Assembly (NCBI RefSeq): GCF_016839145.1
Contig: NZ_CP069304.1
Location: 496,001 to 560,000 of the forward strand
Origin: Shinella sp. PSBB067
Lineage (GTDB): Bacteria; Pseudomonadota; Alphaproteobacteria; Rhizobiales; Rhizobiaceae
Direction: 5' to 3'
Length of the DNA stretch: 64,000 bases
Made by a program: the position numbers and the translations under genes. The first letter of the stretch is position 1, and each line of letters begins with the position of its first letter. Shown here in pieces: positions 43,521 through 52,955 of this stretch. A model generated the notes under the pieces. It ran no database searches and was not told where the DNA came from. It saw nothing but the letters and a program-made list of their open reading frames with translations.

Positions 43521-44237
43521 ATGTCGATCACAGCTCGACCCCGTCATAGGCGAAAGACTGCTGCGGCCTTGCTGTTGGCGATGGCGTTTCTTCTACCCGG
43601 CTGCAGGCTGATCGGCCTCTATAACTGGTCTTGGAACCAAGAACTTGAGCTCACGGTGATAACACCCGATGGCGAGATAAGCGGCAGTTCCGTGATTCGG
43701 GCCTCGTACGGCTTCCGGCCTGAATGGTGGGGGTGGGGTGATCGCGGGCGAAGCATCATTGCCCATTCCGGCGAAGCGGCTTTTGTCGAGGTTGCTTCGG
43801 GCAGGTATCTCTTCGCGATAATGAGCGAAAACGACCCCGCAATGGCCTACGAGACATTTATCGGGCCGATCACGACGTCGCGCGAGGAAAGGATCGAGGG
43901 ATTCGATCGTCTCTATCGCCTGCGGGAAACCCGCGCATTGCCGCGCGAACTCTATCCGACACTCGTGACTTTTCGGGATATCAACGATCCGGCAAGCGTC
44001 GAGAAGGTCGATCCAGACAATCTGGAGGCGACTTTCGGGCCAGGGTATCGATTAGCTTCAATAGAAATTGCAATCACGAGCAATCCGAAATCTAGCGGAA
44101 GAATAATCCGCGTAATCCCTTGGACTAAGGAATACCAGTCGAAACAGCTTGATGGAAATAGATATGAGACAATAAAATCCAATAACAGATTTGCAAACTC
44201 TTTAGCATCTGGATTTTTCACTACGGAGAGCGAATAA
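43521..44237 (+). CDS. lipoprotein of unknown function in the RTX operon
   Basis: Protein of 238 aa. A basic N-terminus (RPRHRRK), a hydrophobic segment and the lipobox LLPGC (C28) predict a lipid-anchored protein; Arg at +2 does not give the inner-membrane retention signal (Asp), so outer-membrane sorting is plausible. The mature part is rich in aromatic residues near the start (YNWSWNQELELTVITPDG; GFRPEWWGWGD) and looks like a compact beta fold. I do not recognise a family. Its stop overlaps the RTX start (TAATG), so it is made together with the RTX protein; immunity, chaperone or surface-anchor roles are all possible. AGGAGAGGAA lies upstream. Confidence 0.75.
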   Translation: MSITARPRHRRKTAAALLLAMAFLLPGCRLIGLYNWSWNQELELTVITPDGEISGSSVIRASYGFRPEWWGWGDRGRSIIAHSGEAAFVEVASGRYLFAIMSENDPAMAYETFIGPITTSREERIEGFDRLYRLRETRALPRELYPTLVTFRDINDPASVEKVDPDNLEATFGPGYRLASIEIAITSNPKSSGRIIRVIPWTKEYQSKQLDGNRYETIKSNNRFANSLASGFFTTESE

Positions 44238-47200
44238 TGTCTATTTCAAATGAACTGTTCAAGGCCATACTTTCATTGGATTCTTACAATAGAGGGTATA
44301 ATCAAGGGATTTTGGGGCTTGGCACAGTAGGATCGCGTATTGGTGATGCCACTCTATCTTCGCAGAGCGAAATTGCAGATACTTCAGACGCCTTTCAGGC
44401 TGGCTTCTACGCCGCCGCTTACGACTGGAATGGACAAAAGGTTATTTCATATCGCGGTACGGATAGCGCCGTCGAACTGAGTTGGGCTGCCGATATTTGG
44501 TCTGGCTGGACGTTGGGAGCAGGTTTTCCATGGGCGTCCCAAGCGGGTCTAGCCATTAGATTTTTTCAAGGAGTAGCAAAAGAATTTAAAGAAAGACCTG
44601 AAACGTCGGCGTTCGACGCCATAGACAATTCCGGCATTATCCTGACCGGTCACTCGCTGGGCGGCGGTCTGGCCGGTTTTGTTTCAATGATTACAGGCGC
44701 CAACGCGGTTGGCTTCGATCATATGCCGTTCGGAGAAGGGGCAATGGCCGCCATCCTGTCTGAATTGGGGCAGCGAGTGGGAAGCATGTTCGATCCCGAA
44801 CCCTATACGGACCCGCAGTTCCTAACAACGCTCATGACAAATAGCGGCATGCATTTACCAAGTTATTCCGACTTCACGGGATACTATGTCGATGGTGAGG
44901 TGAATGCCGGATTGCGCGACGGCTCCATCGCGATGAGCCTCGGATTAATTCTCGGTGCAATTGGCGGCATTCCATTCTTCCAGTCGCTCGGCGCCAGCAT
45001 TTCCGACGGACAGACAGGCGCTGAGTCAAATATCACCAAGCATTCGCTCTCGACATACCAATGGGACAAGCCGAACGACGGTGTATTTGGCACACCAAGG
45101 CACTCGCAGCCGCTTCTTACTGCGCTAATGTTCGCCGAGGATTTAACCGAGTGGCGAAGCATCTCGAATGAAGTGCTGACCGCACTGCATGACGGAGACC
45201 TTGCCGAGGCAATAGGCTTCAACTCGCTATCAGGACACTATAATAACGTAGACAAGCTTCTCACGGCAATCGCCTATTCGGCATTGGATAGCGGTTCATC
45301 TGCTTCTTCCGACTATGGCTATGTTTTCGGGAATACCGGCATTCGAGCGCTCTTCGACGATGCGGATGCTCTTGGCGCCGTTGTAGGGGCCAACAGGCAG
45401 TCGACGCCGCTTGAACATTTCCTGGATGCAATCACGAAAGTGATCGTTCAGTTCGCCGGTTTGATGGCGTTGCGCAAGATCGACTATCACGCATATGACG
45501 CGGGAAGTATCTATAATCCAGAAAAGGGGATCATTGACGTATTACCCGATGATCCTGGAGCGGATGAACCCGAACTTTTGTCGCTCAATCTCTCACAGGA
45601 GCTTTGGAAGCTTGGCGCCACCGAAAACGAAGCGGTAGAAATATTCGGACTGAGTGACATTCTAGATGATCTCGCTTGGCTGGACACCGTGAGTTTGGAA
45701 GATGCTCTTCAACAGCTTCACGGCAGCAACCCTCTTGAAAAAGTAGACCTCCTAACTTTTGCCCTCGGTGAAGAGCCATTTTCCGGAACCTTTGCGCACG
45801 GCAGCGAGGACGGCATAACCGTGTTCGTGGGCACCGGCGCCGCAGACGATATAACGGGAACAGATGAGAACGATGTCGTCTTCGCTGGTGATTCAGCTAA
45901 TCCAGCCGATGCGTTTTCCGGTCAAATTGGCTTGATCGATGGCGGCGGAGGCGACGACATCCTGATTGGCTGGGCAGGTATCGACCACATAATCGGCGGC
46001 GCCGGAAACGACATCATCTTCGGCGGGGCGGGAGACGACGAGATATGGGGGGACGCCCAGACGCCGCCCGAGGAGGACGATTGGTGGTCTGACACCGAAA
46101 ATGACGTTGTCTTTGCAGGTTCAGGAGATGACAAGGTCTACAGCTATGCGGGAGCTGATGTGATATCGCTCGGTGATGGCGACGATGAAGTTTACGTGAA
46201 AAGACCCACCGATTATGAAAGTGGATATCAGCGATCAGTAATATGGGGCGGCTCGGGAGTCGATTCTTTCTATTTTGTAGGAAAGGTGCATGCTCTATCG
46301 ATTACAGTCAGCGAAATTAATGATGAGTTGTTGTTGAATCTCTCAACAACTGCACTATTCTCAATGATAAATAACGGTCTTGAATGGCCATACGATACAA
46401 TAATCATAAATCTTGAGGATAAAGACAAGATATACCTTAATGGTAATAGGGTTGGTACAGCGATCGCGGTTCAAAATACAGAGTACTCCGATACAGGCTT
46501 CCGATTGGATTTTGATGACTACCAGTATAGCGGATCATATGACGGATATTCATATGATTACTATAGAGCCAACAGCATGACGCGGGTTCAAAGGGTTGAG
46601 CTTAAGGATTATTATGCAATGGATGGCTTTGAATCTGCTGACGTGGGTGAGGAAGATAGTGTACTTGTCGGCAATGGCCTCGGCATAAGAGTAGTTGCAG
46701 GATCAGCAGGGTCACTGACCATGTCCGGATTTAGCGATGGCTTGGCCGGAATTTCGTTTGTTGGAAACGGTATCTATGGAGATATCGAGGAGACGACGAC
46801 TGTCCAAAACGTGTATGGCGACGGGGAAAACGTAATTGAATATCGCCCATGGGAACACCGTGCGAGGCTGATTTCAAGTGAGTACCAGATAGTTGGGGAC
46901 CCGGAAGTAACCGTCGAGCTGACGGAAGGCTGGTCGATAAAGCCGGCGGGGTACGGCAGTTTTCTCCCTTATTCGCTGAATCTGAGCGATTTTCAGTATG
47001 CCTGGGAGACGGGAGATGCCGGGGACAATCAATTTGATGGCAAAGAAGCGGCGCAAAAATTTACTGGCGGAAGCGGTTTTGATACCGTGGACTACAGCAC
47101 CTCGACCGGCTCTATTTATGTTGAAATGAGCAGGGAAGGTCAGTCAGGGGATGCATTAGGCGACAAATACTTCTCTATCGAAAAAATCGTTGGCACCGCC

Positions 47201-48013
47201 TACGCAGATGTTCTTGTGGGGGACTCGAATGATAATGCGTTCTCGGGGAACGAGGGTGACGATTATCTGGAAGGGGGCGCCGGTGATGACATCTTGGACG
47301 GTGGCGCAGGAGCTGACTATCTCGTCGGCGGCATAGGCGGGGACATTTACCTTTATCGTTCCGGCGACGGTTTCGATGTCATCTATGACGATTCGGAATC
47401 GCTTGTCGAAGTCGATCTGCTCAAGCTTCTGGACATTTCCGCAAGCGGAGTGAGTCTCACGGCAGCAGATGAGAATCTTGAAATCACCGTCTTAGCGACC
47501 GGTGACGTCATCACGGTCGTCGGACAGTTCTCCACCGACAACCAAGGGCGAGGGATCGAGCAGCTTCACTTCGCCGGAGGCGTTTCCTATAGCCGGGCAG
47601 ATATCGCCCTCGTTATTAATGGAGAAGATCCCGATACGATCCTCGGAACATCAGGCAACGAAACGCTCGTTGGGACCTCGGATGATGGTAACGCCAGAGG
47701 TGGTCTTGGCGATGATCTCTTCCATGGGGCTAGAGGTTCCGATACCTCCATCCACCATTCCGGCGGCGGGTCATCGACACCGACTGCTTCAGATTTCGAA
47801 GCGGATGTGATTGCATTCCCGACAGCCCATTTGGCGATGGAATCGTCAGGGGAGGTCTATTCGTCCCACATCGTGGAACCTGAGCGGGACGACGGTGAAG
47901 TTGCGCATACCGCACAAATATTCTCATTCGCCGAATTCGCGAATCTGGCGGCTTCAGAAGATGTCATCTCGGACATCTGGTTTGAACCGGAACCAATTGG
48001 TGCCCTCGTCTAA
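44237..48013 (+). CDS. RTX protein with N-terminal lipase-like domain, type I secreted
   Basis: Protein of 1258 aa, no N-terminal signal peptide. Residues 1-260 resemble an alpha/beta hydrolase of the class-3 lipase type: SYRGTDSAVE and the nucleophile elbow LTGHSLGGGLAG with S140. A hydrophobic stretch (AMSLGLILGAIGGIPFF) lies near residue 240. Calcium-binding nonapeptide repeats occur in at least three blocks: about 565-610 (GGGGDDILIG, GGAGNDIIFGGAGDDEIWG), about 984-1054 (GNEGDDYLEGGAGDDILDGGAGADYL, ending in a haemolysin-type YLYRSGDGFDVIYDD motif) and a degraded one about 1136-1185. The acidic, hydrophobic C-terminus (DIWFEPEPIGALV) fits a type I secretion signal. Probably an exported lipase/phospholipase or toxin acylated by the HlyC-like enzyme. 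Base use is unlike the flanks. Confidence 0.85.
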   Translation: MSISNELFKAILSLDSYNRGYNQGILGLGTVGSRIGDATLSSQSEIADTSDAFQAGFYAAAYDWNGQKVISYRGTDSAVELSWAADIWSGWTLGAGFPWASQAGLAIRFFQGVAKEFKERPETSAFDAIDNSGIILTGHSLGGGLAGFVSMITGANAVGFDHMPFGEGAMAAILSELGQRVGSMFDPEPYTDPQFLTTLMTNSGMHLPSYSDFTGYYVDGEVNAGLRDGSIAMSLGLILGAIGGIPFFQSLGASISDGQTGAESNITKHSLSTYQWDKPNDGVFGTPRHSQPLLTALMFAEDLTEWRSISNEVLTALHDGDLAEAIGFNSLSGHYNNVDKLLTAIAYSALDSGSSASSDYGYVFGNTGIRALFDDADALGAVVGANRQSTPLEHFLDAITKVIVQFAGLMALRKIDYHAYDAGSIYNPEKGIIDVLPDDPGADEPELLSLNLSQELWKLGATENEAVEIFGLSDILDDLAWLDTVSLEDALQQLHGSNPLEKVDLLTFALGEEPFSGTFAHGSEDGITVFVGTGAADDITGTDENDVVFAGDSANPADAFSGQIGLIDGGGGDDILIGWAGIDHIIGGAGNDIIFGGAGDDEIWGDAQTPPEEDDWWSDTENDVVFAGSGDDKVYSYAGADVISLGDGDDEVYVKRPTDYESGYQRSVIWGGSGVDSFYFVGKVHALSITVSEINDELLLNLSTTALFSMINNGLEWPYDTIIINLEDKDKIYLNGNRVGTAIAVQNTEYSDTGFRLDFDDYQYSGSYDGYSYDYYRANSMTRVQRVELKDYYAMDGFESADVGEEDSVLVGNGLGIRVVAGSAGSLTMSGFSDGLAGISFVGNGIYGDIEETTTVQNVYGDGENVIEYRPWEHRARLISSEYQIVGDPEVTVELTEGWSIKPAGYGSFLPYSLNLSDFQYAWETGDAGDNQFDGKEAAQKFTGGSGFDTVDYSTSTGSIYVEMSREGQSGDALGDKYFSIEKIVGTAYADVLVGDSNDNAFSGNEGDDYLEGGAGDDILDGGAGADYLVGGIGGDIYLYRSGDGFDVIYDDSESLVEVDLLKLLDISASGVSLTAADENLEITVLATGDVITVVGQFSTDNQGRGIEQLHFAGGVSYSRADIALVINGEDPDTILGTSGNETLVGTSDDGNARGGLGDDLFHGARGSDTSIHHSGGGSSTPTASDFEADVIAFPTAHLAMESSGEVYSSHIVEPERDDGEVAHTAQIFSFAEFANLAASEDVISDIWFEPEPIGALV

Positions 48014-48097
48014 CGATGACGCACGTTTGCGACGTTGGATAACGCGGCATCGAACGCCGCGGTATCCCGCTCCTTTACTGTGACTAGGTAAAAGTTC

Positions 48098-49870
48098 GTG
48101 ACTGAGAATTCTCCGGCGCATTTTCGTCGCACCCTTCATAGGGCGTGGCTGGAGATCGCTATCTTCTCCGTGCTGATGAACGTGCTTCTGCTCGTGCCAT
48201 CGCTCTATATGATGCAGATTTATGATCGTGTGCTGCCGGCGGCCAGCATCCCAACGCTGGTGTATCTCTCATTGATTGCCGTGGCTGCTCTCGCTTTGAT
48301 GGCGCTCCTCGATATCGTCCGGTCTATATATTGCCAGAGGGTCGGCTTGTCGCTGGAGCGAAATTTTGGCAGCGCTTCTTTCATGGCCACCTTGAGCTCG
48401 GCAAGGGCGAAGCATGGTGAGATTCAGCCTCTCCGTGATCTCGCTACCGTCAGGGCATTTATCGCGTCGCGCGGCCTGACCAATCTCATCGACCTACCCT
48501 TCGCACCGCTCTTCATCATTTTGCTCTACTTAATTCATCCTGTCTTGAGCCTTGTGACGACTGCCGGTGCACTAGTTCTGATAATCGTCGTGGTGGCTAA
48601 CCAGTTTGCGGCCCGGCGATCAATTACACAGTCTCTCGGCGAAGCGCGGGTTGCAAATTCACTTGCGCAGGCTTTTGTTGGAAGTGCCGATACTATTCGT
48701 GGCTTGGGAATGCTCATGAATGTCTCAGAGGTCTGGGGTCGAAAGTTCGCAGAGGCCGCCCTCAGTCAAGATCGAGCCACCAGCATCAATTCCATATTCG
48801 CCGGAATTTCGCGGGCTTCTCGCATGGCCCTTCAGTTAGCCATCCTCGGATCCGGAGCGGCTCTGGTTATGGCAGGTGAGCTTACCGGAGGGATGATATT
48901 TGCGTCATCGATCATTTCGGGCAGGGCGCTCCAGCCTATTGATCAACTGATTGCGGGTTGGAAGCAGGTCGTCGAGGCCAGAGCAGCTTGGAAGAGGTTG
49001 AATGAAGCTACCGTTGCTGTTGCCGCGGCGCACATTGATCGGATTCGCCTTCCGGATCCTCTGGGCAAGATCTCAGTGAGGGATTTGTTGTGGGCGCCGC
49101 CAGGAACCGGGGGTCTGCCTATCATAAAGCGTATCAGCTTCGAAGTGCGCGCTGGAGAGGTGATCGCCATTCTCGGACCGAGCAGCGCGGGCAAATCGAC
49201 TTTGGTAAAACTGCTCGCTGGGGCTTTGAGACCAACTGCTGGGTCGATTTTCCTCGATGAGGCGGACTACAAAACATGGGATGAGCATCAACTCGGCAGC
49301 CAGATTGGATATCTACCGCAGGAAGTTCAATTACTTCCTGGAACTATTGCGGCCAATATCTCGCGCTTCGATCTCGACGCCAGTGACAGCGAGATTATTG
49401 GCGCGGCGCAGCGAGCTGAAGCACATGCTCTAATATCCGCTCAGAAAGATGGCTACCAAACATCGCTTAGCTCGTCGGATACGTCGCTGTCCGGTGGCGT
49501 GCGCCAGCGTGTGGGCCTTGCGCGAGCGTTCTTCCGCAACCCCAAAGTCCTCATACTTGACGAGCCGAACTCTAATCTGGATGCCGACGGCGAGGCGGCG
49601 CTCGATAGAGCGATTGTAGCAGCAAAGGCAGCAGGAAACACAATTCTGATTGTCACGCACCGGCCAGGCATCATCGCTCGGTGTGATAAAGCACTTGTCA
49701 TGCGGGAAGGGTCCGTCGAGGTTTTTGGGCCTGCTCCTGAGGTCCTTGAGCGTTTATCCGCAGCCGCCCGGAACGCAGTGAAGCGGCCAATGACAAGCCA
49801 GTCTCACAACTCACCAACGGCAGGGCTTAAGGCACCGCGCAAGTCATTCGCCTCGGGGGGTGGGACATGA
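48098..49870 (+). CDS. type I secretion ABC transporter (PrtD-like)
   Basis: Protein of 590 aa from a GTG start. Six membrane helices (IFSVLMNVLLLVPSLYMMQIYDRVL is diagnostic of PrtD/AprD exporters) precede an ATPase with Walker A GPSSAGKST, signature LSGGVRQRV, Walker B VLILDEPNSNLD and switch histidine (VTHRPG). No C39-like peptidase or CLD domain precedes the first helix. It energises export of the RTX protein directly from cytoplasm to outside. The tail is Ser/Pro-rich. The upstream ribosome site is weak. Confidence 0.95.
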   Translation: MTENSPAHFRRTLHRAWLEIAIFSVLMNVLLLVPSLYMMQIYDRVLPAASIPTLVYLSLIAVAALALMALLDIVRSIYCQRVGLSLERNFGSASFMATLSSARAKHGEIQPLRDLATVRAFIASRGLTNLIDLPFAPLFIILLYLIHPVLSLVTTAGALVLIIVVVANQFAARRSITQSLGEARVANSLAQAFVGSADTIRGLGMLMNVSEVWGRKFAEAALSQDRATSINSIFAGISRASRMALQLAILGSGAALVMAGELTGGMIFASSIISGRALQPIDQLIAGWKQVVEARAAWKRLNEATVAVAAAHIDRIRLPDPLGKISVRDLLWAPPGTGGLPIIKRISFEVRAGEVIAILGPSSAGKSTLVKLLAGALRPTAGSIFLDEADYKTWDEHQLGSQIGYLPQEVQLLPGTIAANISRFDLDASDSEIIGAAQRAEAHALISAQKDGYQTSLSSSDTSLSGGVRQRVGLARAFFRNPKVLILDEPNSNLDADGEAALDRAIVAAKAAGNTILIVTHRPGIIARCDKALVMREGSVEVFGPAPEVLERLSAAARNAVKRPMTSQSHNSPTAGLKAPRKSFASGGGT

Positions 49871-51201
49871 CGGCGACGACCAGCGTTTCAAGTCAAGCTG
49901 GTTGGCACGACCGGCTTACCACGACGACGCGAGCGCCGGCTTTAATTGGCTATGTCGCTATGTTGGCCATGGGCGGCACCTTCGGATTATGGGGAGCGTG
50001 GGCGCCAATTTCTGAAGCCGCAACCGCGCCTGGCACGATCACCGCGTTTGGCAGAAATGTTCAGGTGCAGCATCTTGAAGGCGGCATCATCAAGGAAATA
50101 CGCGTGCTGGAAGGGGATCACGTACGCCGAGGTGACATTGTGATGGTTCTCGATGAGACTGCCGCCAAAGGACAGCTCAACCGCCTCATAAAGCAGAGAG
50201 TCTCACTTGACATTAAGGCGCAACGCCTTCGAGCCGAAAGAGAAGGACTGCACGCTTTTGATCCAGACTCGACCTCGGTAAAGTTGTCTGGTGTACAGCA
50301 GATGACGGATATTCTCCTAGAAGAGCAAAAGGAGTTTTCCGCTCGGTTGGCACGCTTCAGCTCAGAGCACGAAATCCTCACCACACGCCTCGAGCAATTG
50401 GACAGGAGTAGGGCCGGCCTTAATGAGCAAAAGAGAGCTATAGAAAAGCAGGCGATCGTTGTTCGGTCCGAATTGGATCGCAAGGAATCTTTGCTTCAAA
50501 AGGGGCTGATCGACAGGTCGGAGTATACAGACCTTTTGCGCATTGATGCCGATCTTCTGGGCCAGTCGGCGTCAATAATTGCACAGCAACTATCAACCGA
50601 TTCTCAGATCGCTGAAGCCAGGGAACAACTTGAACGGCTCCGCACACAGCGTATAGAGGATACGGTTACAAAACTCACCGAAGTAAACACATCTCTTCGC
50701 GATATCGATGAGCAGATTACTTCGGCTGCGGACGTGTTGACGCGTACAGTCATCCGAGCGCCGGCCGATGGTATCGTGGTGACTTCAGCCTACAATTTCG
50801 TGGGCAATGTCGTTGCATCCGGAGAAAAAATCATGGAAATTTTACCAACCACGGTGAGGCCTCTTGTTGAGGCACGCTTACTGCCCACGGACATTGATGT
50901 CGTATATATCGGTCAGAAAGCTCGCCTCCACTTCACCGCTCTTAACGCACGTTTGACGCCCGAGGTGGACGCGACGGTCACCCATGTCTCTGCAGATCGC
51001 CTTATTGATCAAACCACGCGGCAGCCCTACTATCGAGCCTTGTTGCAGATCAGCGAGAGGCTTCCAGCGGCTATTCCGGAGGAACAACTCCGACCCGGGA
51101 TGCCAGTTGAAGTGTTCATAAACACTGGCGAGCGTACATTCTTCGAATATTTGTTGAAGCCCCTTGTCGATTCTGCGCAACATGCGTTTATCGAAGAGTG
51201 A
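49867..51201 (+). CDS. type I secretion membrane-fusion protein (HlyD/PrtE-like)
   Basis: Protein of 444 aa. One membrane anchor near residues 28-48 (IGYVAMLAMGGTFGLWGAWAP), a biotinyl-lipoyl-like hairpin (GRNVQVQHLEGGIIKEIRVLEGDHVRRGD), long coiled-coil arms (residues about 100-270) and the return beta-barrel (APADGIVVTSAYNFVGNVVASGEKI) with the C-terminal DxVYIGQKARLHFTALNARL motif. It bridges the ABC exporter and an outer-membrane TolC. No TolC gene is present here. The ATG overlaps the exporter stop (ATGA). Confidence 0.95.
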   Translation: MTATTSVSSQAGWHDRLTTTTRAPALIGYVAMLAMGGTFGLWGAWAPISEAATAPGTITAFGRNVQVQHLEGGIIKEIRVLEGDHVRRGDIVMVLDETAAKGQLNRLIKQRVSLDIKAQRLRAEREGLHAFDPDSTSVKLSGVQQMTDILLEEQKEFSARLARFSSEHEILTTRLEQLDRSRAGLNEQKRAIEKQAIVVRSELDRKESLLQKGLIDRSEYTDLLRIDADLLGQSASIIAQQLSTDSQIAEAREQLERLRTQRIEDTVTKLTEVNTSLRDIDEQITSAADVLTRTVIRAPADGIVVTSAYNFVGNVVASGEKIMEILPTTVRPLVEARLLPTDIDVVYIGQKARLHFTALNARLTPEVDATVTHVSADRLIDQTTRQPYYRALLQISERLPAAIPEEQLRPGMPVEVFINTGERTFFEYLLKPLVDSAQHAFIEE

Positions 51202-51286
51202 TTTAAAGAAGTCTTTTCTTGGGATCGATTATTAAGTTCCTCATCGGATATGGTCACCTTCGGTATACCGGCGCCTCTGTTATCTC

Positions 51287-51824
51287 TCATTTGGAGCACT
51301 CCGGTTCGGGTGGCGTGAAAACGATGGAACTGCTGGCATTCCAGAGAGCGGTTACGTCGCCGGCGGCAAGTATTGGAGCCAGCACTGGCTCGATATAGGC
51401 GCGGAACAGGTTGCCGCTCATAGCACCCTCGTAGGTGAAAGGAGCGGTCATATCGGTCAGCCGCAGCGCGGCCGGCGTTTCAGGATGTCGGGACGATCTT
51501 GCTCCGGTGCATGTGCGGACTTTTTTGAAAGCCCAGCCGTGCCCGCCAAATCAATCGCTCAAGGCGCCCAGGCTGATGCACATCGAGTGCTCCGCCTCAG
51601 GACGCTCGACCATCTCGTTCAGCATGATGTTCGTCGATGCGCAACCCGCACCGCCGTCCTTGTGGCCGCGCCGTCACCCTGCTTATCTTTGCTCGTGTAG
51701 TCCAGCGGACCGCACTCGAAACCCCCACGCCGAACCGGGCCGCCGCCTGACGGGCCGGTGCACCGTCGTCCGCAGCGCTCGAGACACGCAACCGCAAATC
51801 CTCGCTGAGTGCTCTGGCCATCAT
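51287..51824 (-). pseudogene. decayed IS630-family transposase
   Basis: On the minus strand from ATG 51824/51821 the sequence reads like the start of an IS630 transposase (MARALSEDLRLRV, then AAARFGVGVSSAVRW). Further along, in other frames, family segments reappear in order: RAEHSMCISLGALSDWFGGHG, AHAPEQDRPDILKRR, then LTDMTAPFTYEGAMSGNLF and FRAYIEPVLAPILAAGD. Frame changes and a missing stretch between KRR and LTDMTAPF show it is broken. It marks the right side of the AT-rich RTX island. The terminal inverted repeats of the element could not be identified. Confidence 0.8.
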
Positions 51825-51885
51825 TCCAAAGCAAATACCGGCATCAAGTCACGTTACAATCGATTCATTGATCACCGGACGTGCT

Positions 51886-52671
51886 CTAGAACCGGAGTGC
51901 ATAGCCGAGCTGGATTGACAGAAGGTCTGCATGCCGAACGACGAGTTGTGCGTAATGGGGTATCTTTTCGTCGGTGATCTTGCGATGGCCGTCGGTGATG
52001 CTCAGGCCGGCGATCACCCGGCCGGCCGCGTTGCGCACCGGGGCGCCGATGCAGCGTTCGCTCAGCTCCATTTCGCCATTGTTGACGGCGTAGCCTTGCT
52101 CGCGGGTCAGGCGCAGGTCCCTTCGTAAGCGCTCCGGGTCGGTGATCGTGTTGACGGTATAGGGTTTCAGGCCCTGCTGGATGATCCGCTCGATCGTTTC
52201 CTCCGGCTGAAAGGCAAGCGCGGCCTTGCCGACGCTGGTGCAATAGCAGGGCGAGCTTTCCATCGTGGTCGTGGAATTGAACCGCCCGGCGCGCCCGCCG
52301 ATCGTGCGGGTGACGAAGATCATCTGGTTTCCGTCGAAGATGCAGAGGTGGCTGCGCGCACCGGCGCTGCGGCTGAGCGCTTCCAGCACGTGCCTTGCGT
52401 CACGCGCGATGTCCATGCTGGCAAGAGCGCTGTTGCCGAGATGGATCAGCCGCACGCCAAGCCGATAGCGCTCGCCGTTGCAGTCCTGGTCGAGAAGCCC
52501 GGTGCTTCTCAGCACGCTGACCCAGCGATGCACCGTGGAACGCGGCATTCCGGTCAGTTCGGATATGTCCGAAAGCGTCAGCTGGCCTTCCTTCAGGGTG
52601 AAGCAGTCGAGCACGCGCAACATCTTTTCAGGCGCGCTGCTGCCCTTCTCCGAAACGTCCGTCATCGTCAT
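51886..52671 (-). CDS. IclR-family transcriptional regulator
   Basis: Protein of 261 aa. A winged helix-turn-helix (LTLSDISELTGMPRSTVHRWVSVL) precedes the IclR effector domain (GRYRLGVRLIHLG-like, then [16 protein letters not shown] and AVNNGEMELSERCIGAPV). It is clearly paralogous to the IclR at 62177 (shared CTSVGKA, VRLIGAPVR-type segments). It is divergent from the binding protein at 52956 and likely controls it. ATG 52671 has GGGGAGG upstream; a longer frame starting at 52773 lacks homology. The IS630 remnant lies just downstream. Confidence 0.93.
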   Translation of the reverse strand: MTMTDVSEKGSSAPEKMLRVLDCFTLKEGQLTLSDISELTGMPRSTVHRWVSVLRSTGLLDQDCNGERYRLGVRLIHLGNSALASMDIARDARHVLEALSRSAGARSHLCIFDGNQMIFVTRTIGGRAGRFNSTTTMESSPCYCTSVGKAALAFQPEETIERIIQQGLKPYTVNTITDPERLRRDLRLTREQGYAVNNGEMELSERCIGAPVRNAAGRVIAGLSITDGHRKITDEKIPHYAQLVVRHADLLSIQLGYALRF

Positions 52672-52731
52672 GCCTCCCCATCTCGCGACTGTGTCGGAAT
52701 TCGAGGAGAGCCGCAAGAATTCTTGCTGGCA

Positions 52732-52764
52732 CGTCCCGGAAAATGGGACGATATCGCAATGCGA
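52732..52764. promoter_or_regulatory. two palindromes in the IclR / binding-protein divergent gap
   Basis: CGTCCC (52732-52737) with GGGACG (52745-52750) and TCGCAATGCGA (52754-52764) are inverted repeats. The second has the CGCA(A/T)TGCG core found also at 59060-59072. They are candidate sites for the divergent IclR regulator. Confidence 0.45.
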
Positions 52765-52955
52765 AAAATACAAGCTATTGATTATAAATAGTATTTAAAA
52801 TTTGCGGCGTTTTGCGCGGCTCCTATAATCGGGCCTGCATCGTAACCGCTTTTCTCTTGCCGATACAGTTTGGGGACCCTCCGGGCAACGCGACGTCCGG
52901 GGCGGCTGGCGGTCGATTCATTCATCGTAACATCCTTTCAAGGGAGGACTGAGAG

